The notes under the pieces: model-generated
The model's database searches: none
What the model was told of the DNA's origin: nothing
The model's input: only the letters and a program-made list of their open reading frames with translations
Shown here: one piece after another, positions 59,605 through 64,000 of the stretch
Layout of the letters: each line of letters opens with the position of its first letter
How positions within the stretch are numbered: the first letter of the stretch is position 1
From: DASQGA01 sp963762085
GTDB taxonomy: Bacteria > Actinomycetota > Thermoleophilia > Gaiellales > Gaiellaceae
Length of the DNA stretch: 64,000 nucleotides
NCBI GenBank assembly: GCA_963762085.1
Contig: CAVXJD010000006.1
Location: 235,351 to 299,350, forward strand
Direction: 5' to 3'
Position numbers and translations under genes: made by a program

Positions 59605-59911
59605 GACTCCCCAGCTTCGGTTGGCTTCTCCCGTGGAGAACCTATGCCCGTGCAGCCGGAACACAAACACTCACAGGCCCGACGAGCTAGTGCGTGGGCG
59701 CCGCCTACCTACCTCAGGCAGGCGGACATTCATCGGCTAACGAGGCAGCGCGTGGACTACGACCGGACCGCTTTCGGGGTCGCGAGGAATGAGCATCCAG
59801 AGCTCGGCCGGAGACTAGAGGAACTCCTCACGGCCGTCGGTGCGGGCGACGCGTGAGATACTGCCCCTCCGGTCGTCACTCCCCGATTCAGATCAAGGAG
59901 GACACAAGCTG
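59605..59911. other. Divergent promoter region between ggt and the Pot-type ABC operon
   Basis: 307 bases with no convincing gene; the short rightward frame 59644-59856 has no family pattern and no ribosome site. The AAGGAGG ribosome site of the receptor gene lies at its right end (about 59895-59901). No clear operator dyad was found. Confidence 0.5.
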
Positions 59912-61213
59912 ATGCGGCATCCAAAAGAGCGGTCAGGCGGACTCAGCCGGCGCGACTTTCTCGCCCGTGCCGCGGGAACCGGCCTCGCGATGTCCGGTGC
60001 AGGCGGCTTCCTCGCAGCCTGTTCGAGCTCGACCGAGGTCGCGGCGCCGACCGGCACGACCGGCACGACCGGCGAGCCGCTCGGCCCAGGCGGGCTGCCG
60101 CTCGCACGGCCTGACAAGCGGGTCACGCTCCCGCTCTGGGAGGATCCGATCGCCTCCGGCCTCGAGCCAGAGACCGGCGGGACTTTCACTGTCTTCAACT
60201 ACCCGGACTACCTCTACAAGAAGCTGCTCAACGACTTCGGCAAGAAGTATGACGTCAAGGTCCAGTACACGGCCTTCGACAACATCAATTCAGGTGTACA
60301 GCGCCTTGCCTCCGGGGGCGTCGAAGTGGATGTCACGAACATGACGCCGGACCTCCTCGACCTCGTGGTGGCCGGAAAGCTGATCAAGCCGCTCAACCTC
60401 GACTACATCCCCAACATGCAGAAGAACGTCTGGCCGGAGCTCGTGAGCCCGTTCTACGACGTCGACTCACACTACACCGTGCCCTACACGACCTATGCGA
60501 CCGGGATCGCATGGCGGAACGACAAGGTCACGGAAGACATCGCTTCGATGCCGCAGCCGTGGGACATCTTCTGGCAGGCGGAGGCCTACAAGGGCAAGGT
60601 CGCGCTCCTCTCAGAGAATCGCGAGACGATCGGCAGCGCGCTCCTCCGCAAGGGGCACGCCGACATCAACACCGAAGACCCGAAGCTCGTCAACCAGGCG
60701 GTGGCCGACCTGAAGGAGCTCTACAGCATCTGCAACATCAAGGTCGGTGACGTCCAGTACCAGGCCGTCCCGGAAGGCACGAGCTGGCTCAACCAGGCCT
60801 GGTCGGGCGACATGATCGCCGGCTACATCTACTACCTGCCCAAGGGGACGCCCGGCTCAGTGCTCTCGTACTGGAAGGCCGAGAAGGGAAAGGTGCCCAT
60901 ACAGAACGACTGCTTCTGCGTCGCCGCGACGACGAAGAAGCCGGTGCTTTCGCACCTCTTCCTCAACTACCTGCTCGACAACGGCGTCGCCTACTCGAAC
61001 TTCGTCGACTTCAACGGCTACCAGCCGCCCTTGAACGAGATCGAGCCGGAGTCGCTCGTGAAGGACGGCGTCGTGCCCGAGAACCTGGCCAACAGCGTTC
61101 TGACGAATGACGACTTCGGGCCCGACTCGCTCCAGTACATGACGCTCACCGCCAAGGGCCAGCAGCTCTGGGAGGACGGCTACTCGGACTTCCTGGCCGG
61201 AGGCAGCGGCTAA
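59912..61213 (+). CDS. potD: PotD-like substrate-binding lipoprotein, Tat-exported
   Basis: 433 residues from ATG 59912, preceded by AAGGAGG about ten bases upstream. A Tat motif SRRDFLARAA (R13, R14) precedes a Gly/Ala stretch and lipobox LAAC (Cys37). The mature type-2 binding protein includes FTVFNYPDYLYKKLLNDFGK, VEVDVTNMTPDLLDLVVAGK, YTVPYTTYATGIAWRND and SWLNQAWSGDMIAGYIYYLP, typical of polyamine receptors. It is followed by two permeases and an ATPase, a complete importer. Polyamine is the family default; other cationic amines are possible. Confidence 0.92.
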   Translation: MRHPKERSGGLSRRDFLARAAGTGLAMSGAGGFLAACSSSTEVAAPTGTTGTTGEPLGPGGLPLARPDKRVTLPLWEDPIASGLEPETGGTFTVFNYPDYLYKKLLNDFGKKYDVKVQYTAFDNINSGVQRLASGGVEVDVTNMTPDLLDLVVAGKLIKPLNLDYIPNMQKNVWPELVSPFYDVDSHYTVPYTTYATGIAWRNDKVTEDIASMPQPWDIFWQAEAYKGKVALLSENRETIGSALLRKGHADINTEDPKLVNQAVADLKELYSICNIKVGDVQYQAVPEGTSWLNQAWSGDMIAGYIYYLPKGTPGSVLSYWKAEKGKVPIQNDCFCVAATTKKPVLSHLFLNYLLDNGVAYSNFVDFNGYQPPLNEIEPESLVKDGVVPENLANSVLTNDDFGPDSLQYMTLTAKGQQLWEDGYSDFLAGGSG

Positions 61214-61222
61214 ACAGAAGCC

Positions 61223-62125
61223 GTGTATCGCCGCTGGCTCTGGCCCAGCTTTTCGTTTCCGGGCGTCCTGTGGCTGATCGTCCTCTTCGTCGTGCCGTTC
61301 TACGCGGTGCTCGGCGTCGCACTCGGGACGGTCGACCCGATCCTCTTCCAGCCGGTTCCGGTCTGGAACCCGCTCGAATGGAACGTCGGCTGGATCCAGG
61401 AGGTGCTGAACCGTCTCGCGCCCGGAGGCATCTGGTTCGACGTCGGGATCCGGACGATCGTCTACGTCACGGTCTCGCTGGTCCTCTGCCTCCTGATCGG
61501 CTATCCCGTCGCCTACTACACGGCCCGCCACGCCGGCCGCTGGAAGGGCGTCATCCTCATCCTGATCATCCTGCCGCTCTGGATCAGCTACATGATGCGG
61601 ATGCTCGCCTGGGTGAACCTGCTCCAGGCGGACGGATACGTGAACCGCTTTCTCATGTTCACGCACGTCCTCAGCCAGCCCCGCGACTGGCTCGGTGGGA
61701 ATTCCTCCACGGTCGTCCTCGCCCTCGTCTACGGGTACATCCCGTATCTGATCCTGCCGCTCTTCGCCTCCCTCGACCGCATCGACCGTAGCCACCTCGA
61801 AGCCGCCCGCGACCTGGGCGCGAGCCCGTTCAGCGCCTTCCGCAACGTCACCCTGCCGCTCTCGAAGACCGGGATTCTCGGTGGCGCCGTCCTCATCACG
61901 CTGCCGATGTTCGGCGACTACTACACCCCGAACATCGTCTCGACCTCCCCCACGACGTCGATGGTCGGGAACCAGATCGACCTCTACTTCCACGGCGGCC
62001 CGCAGCCGACGATCGGCGCGGCACTCACGATCGTGCTCGCCGCCTTTCTGACCCTGCTCATGGCCTACTACATGTGGAGCATCCACCGCGCGCAGCGCGA
62101 TGTGGGAGCGGTAGGGGCGCTGTGA
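61223..62125 (+). CDS. potB: PotB-like ABC transporter permease
   Basis: 300 residues with about six membrane helices, starting at GTG 61223 nine bases after the receptor stop. The EAA loop that docks the ATPase reads HLEAARDLGASPFSAFRNVT. The LPLWISYMMRMLAWVNLLQ and SLDRIDRS segments are typical of the spermidine/putrescine PotB group. Its stop overlaps the start of the second permease (GTGA). Confidence 0.92.
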   Translation: MYRRWLWPSFSFPGVLWLIVLFVVPFYAVLGVALGTVDPILFQPVPVWNPLEWNVGWIQEVLNRLAPGGIWFDVGIRTIVYVTVSLVLCLLIGYPVAYYTARHAGRWKGVILILIILPLWISYMMRMLAWVNLLQADGYVNRFLMFTHVLSQPRDWLGGNSSTVVLALVYGYIPYLILPLFASLDRIDRSHLEAARDLGASPFSAFRNVTLPLSKTGILGGAVLITLPMFGDYYTPNIVSTSPTTSMVGNQIDLYFHGGPQPTIGAALTIVLAAFLTLLMAYYMWSIHRAQRDVGAVGAL

Positions 62126-63054
62126 CGACCGTCGCGGAGCGGCAAGCGGGCACGCGCTTCTCCGCGACGGCCCGCGTCCGTGGCTGGCTTCGCAACACGT
62201 GGGGCAAGCCGCGCTTTCTGGTCGTCATCACGTGGGCCTACATCCTGTGGTCGATCGTCCCCGTCCTCATCGCGGTGCAGTTCTCGTTGAACGCCACCCG
62301 CTCGCGGACGGTCTGGGACAGCTTCTCGACGCGCTGGTACTGGGGAGACCCGGTCGACTCGGTCTGGCACGATCCCACCCTCCGGCACGCTCTCGTCCAG
62401 ACCTTCAAGCTGGCGGGCGCGGACGTCCTCATCGCGGTGCCCATCGGCGTCATGCTCGCGCTCGGCCTCGCCCGCTGGCGCGGCCGGGGCTCCGGCGCGT
62501 CGAATTTCATCATGCTCTTCCCGCTCGTCACGCCCGAGATCGTCATGGGTGTTTCGCTCCTCCTCGTCTTCACGGAGCTCTTCACTTTCATCCACACGGG
62601 CACGACCGCGCAGATCCTCGGCCACGTGACGTTCTCGATCTCTTTCGTGGTCGTCATCGTCCGTGGGCGGCTCTTCTCGATCGGAAGGCAGTACGAGGAG
62701 GCGGCGGCGGATCTCGGCGCCTCGCCCTTCGTGGCGTTGACGCGGGTCCTCCTGCCGCTCCTGACCCCGGCGATCGTCGCGTCGGCGGCGGTCGTCTTCG
62801 CCATCTCGGCGGACGACTTCGTCATCAGCCAGTGGCTCTCGAAGGGAGGCGAGACCGATACCGTCCCGATCAGGATCTACAGCGCGACGAGGGCCGCACC
62901 GCTTCCTTCCGTGAATGCGATCGCGACGATCATGTTGGTCTCCACGCTCCTCATCGTCAGCGCCGGCTTCCTCGCCTGGCGCGCGTTGACCAGCGGCGAG
63001 CGTCGAACGGGAAAGTCGGCCGAGGACTTCGGCAGCGCGTTCAACCTGAGCTAG
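62122..63054 (+). CDS. potC: PotC-like ABC transporter permease
   Basis: 310 residues from GTG 62122, overlapping the PotB stop. About six helices; the EAA loop is QYEEAAADLGASPFVALTRV. ADDFVISQWLSKGGETDTVP is a PotC hallmark. The N-terminal 35 residues are a cytoplasmic extension before the first helix. It forms the permease heterodimer with PotB. Confidence 0.92.
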   Translation: MTTVAERQAGTRFSATARVRGWLRNTWGKPRFLVVITWAYILWSIVPVLIAVQFSLNATRSRTVWDSFSTRWYWGDPVDSVWHDPTLRHALVQTFKLAGADVLIAVPIGVMLALGLARWRGRGSGASNFIMLFPLVTPEIVMGVSLLLVFTELFTFIHTGTTAQILGHVTFSISFVVVIVRGRLFSIGRQYEEAAADLGASPFVALTRVLLPLLTPAIVASAAVVFAISADDFVISQWLSKGGETDTVPIRIYSATRAAPLPSVNAIATIMLVSTLLIVSAGFLAWRALTSGERRTGKSAEDFGSAFNLS

Positions 63055-63067
63055 GACGGGGAGGCCA

Positions 63068-64000
63068 GTGGCACGCGGCGAGATCGAACTGAACAAACTG
63101 AGAAAGGAGTTCGCCGACGTCACAGCCGTGGACGGGATCGATCTGCATGTCCCGAGCGGCGAGTTCTTCTCCCTCCTCGGCCCGTCCGGTTGCGGCAAGA
63201 CGACCACCCTCCGCATGATCGCCGGCTTCGAGCAGCCGACATCCGGCCAGATCCTGCTCGACGGCTCCGACGTCGCCTACACGCCGCCACACCATCGCAA
63301 CGTCAACACCGTTTTCCAGAACTACGCCCTCTTCCCGCACCTGAACGTCTTCGACAACATCGCGTTCGGGCTGCGGCGAGCCAAGGGACCCAAGCAGGAG
63401 ATCCGAGAGCGCGTCGGGCAGGCGCTCGAGCTCGTTCAGCTTTCGGGGTACGAGCGGCGCAAGTCCTCCCAGCTTTCCGGCGGCCAGCAGCAGCGCGTCG
63501 CCCTGGCGCGGGCGCTCGTCCTGAACCCGGCCGTCCTGCTCCTCGACGAGCCGCTGGGGGCGCTGGATGCGAAGCTTCGCAAGGCGCTCCAGATCGAGTT
63601 GAAGGCCCTCCAGCAGGAGATTGGGATCACCTTCCTCTACGTCACGCACGACCAGGAGGAGGCGCTCACGATGTCCGACCGGCTTGCGGTCATGAACGGC
63701 GGCCACGTCGAGCAGGTGGGCGCGCCCCAGGACGTCGACCAGGACCCCGAGACCCTGTTCGTGGCCGACTTCCTCGGCGTCTCCAATCTCATGGACGCCC
63801 ACGTCGTGAGCTCGGGGCCGAGCGCCTGCAAGGTGGCGGTCGACGGCTACGAGCTCGAGACGCGCGGTACCGATCTCGGCCTCCGCGGGGCGGCCAGGAT
63901 CGTCATCCGCCCCGAGCGCGTCGGGCTCGAGGAGCACGGCGCGCCCCCCGGCCTCAACCGGATCCCCGGAATGGTCGAGCGCCTCGTCTATGTGGGCTCG
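63068..64000 (+). CDS. potA: PotA-like ABC transporter ATPase, C-terminus beyond the window
   Basis: GTG 63068, preceded by GGGGAGG, opens a frame that runs off the right edge (311 codons seen). Walker A is LLGPSGCGKTTTLRMIAGFE, the Q loop NTVFQNYALFPHLNVFDNIA, the signature LSGGQQQRVALARAL, Walker B VLLLDEPLGALD and the switch His LYVTHDQEEALTMSD. After about residue 240 the TOBE-like regulatory domain begins (IVIRPERVGL). It powers the upstream receptor-permease set. Confidence 0.94.
   Translation, partial: MARGEIELNKLRKEFADVTAVDGIDLHVPSGEFFSLLGPSGCGKTTTLRMIAGFEQPTSGQILLDGSDVAYTPPHHRNVNTVFQNYALFPHLNVFDNIAFGLRRAKGPKQEIRERVGQALELVQLSGYERRKSSQLSGGQQQRVALARALVLNPAVLLLDEPLGALDAKLRKALQIELKALQQEIGITFLYVTHDQEEALTMSDRLAVMNGGHVEQVGAPQDVDQDPETLFVADFLGVSNLMDAHVVSSGPSACKVAVDGYELETRGTDLGLRGAARIVIRPERVGLEEHGAPPGLNRIPGMVERLVYVGS

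Noticed and set aside
59644..59856. A 70-codon rightward ORF before potD
   Set aside because: It overlaps the ggt upstream region, lacks a ribosome site, and its composition is unlike coding DNA here.
60857..63937. Leftward open frames opposite the Pot-type ABC operon
   Set aside because: They are antisense to four genes with clear ABC transporter motifs and have no recognisable domains.
1..64000. CRISPR arrays, insertion sequences or prophage
   Set aside because: No regularly spaced repeats, transposase or integrase motifs, or phage structural genes were seen.

Overview
The window is gene-dense, very GC-rich DNA with short intergenic gaps, frequent 4-base ATGA/GTGA start-stop overlaps and many GTG/TTG starts. 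Its gene content (Lhr with Nei, a CysO/CysM/Mec cysteine route, an HhH-GPD glycosylase of actinobacterial type, DUF2277, DUF4396) points to an actinobacterial chromosome. The style fits Thermoleophilia (Gaiellales/Solirubrobacterales-like), but that placement is inference. No tRNA, rRNA, CRISPR array, insertion sequence or phage module was recognised.

Layout. 1-7.3 kb: a leftward operon running lhr helicase, nei glycosylase, three unknown genes and a truncated agmatinase-family gene. 7.5-13.1 kb: a frameshifted HhH-GPD glycosylase, a lipoprotein, a flavoprotein with an acyl-CoA dehydrogenase, and an ECF sigma factor linked through a 46-codon ORF full of palindromes to a frameshifted membrane-anchored putative regulator. 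13.2-20.3 kb: amidohydrolase; an XRE-TPR regulator divergent from a 26-codon hydrophobic peptide gene; HxlR regulator; M20 peptidase; primary-type sigma factor; TPR protein. 20.4-23.1 kb: a cysteine operon of rhodanese-ThiF activator, a CysO-CysM fusion and a Mec-type JAMM protease. 23.2-33.7 kb: small secreted proteins, pterin dehydratase, cupin, CNNM transporter-like protein, NagA-like deacetylase, a response regulator with a degenerate histidine kinase, a flavoprotein, and an MFS exporter. 33.8-37.1 kb: a choline-kinase-like gene divergent from a dimethylglycine/sarcosine dehydrogenase-like gene. 37-44.9 kb: glycosyltransferase, DUF genes, PEP-mutase family, a four-domain wall hydrolase, QueF. 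45.0-50.9 kb: a leftward operon of GntR regulator, Tat lipoprotein solute receptor, GrdE-like protein, GrdB-like selenoprotein and flavin amine oxidase. 51-59.6 kb: NlpC/P60, LysE, DUF4396, DUF1697, Tag, a small basic protein, adenylate cyclase, methyltransferase, gamma-glutamyltransferase. 59.9-64 kb: a Pot-type ABC importer running off the right edge.

Most striking is the GrdB-like gene at 46379..47665 (minus). It reads through an in-frame UGA at codon 337, where the GrdB family has selenocysteine. Eleven bases after the UGA lies a perfect 7-bp hairpin with a GGU loop, as expected of a bacterial SECIS. Its partner resembles GrdE, but carries Glu-Ser where characterised GrdE has the Asn-Cys processing site. 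With the dimethylglycine/sarcosine dehydrogenase-like gene, the choline-kinase-like gene and two Pot-type receptors, the window hints at a theme of methylated-amine or polyamine use.

Other notable points are the CysO carrier fused to the enzyme that uses it, a possible regulator-peptide signalling pair, and two one-base frameshifts in C runs that may be sequencing errors.
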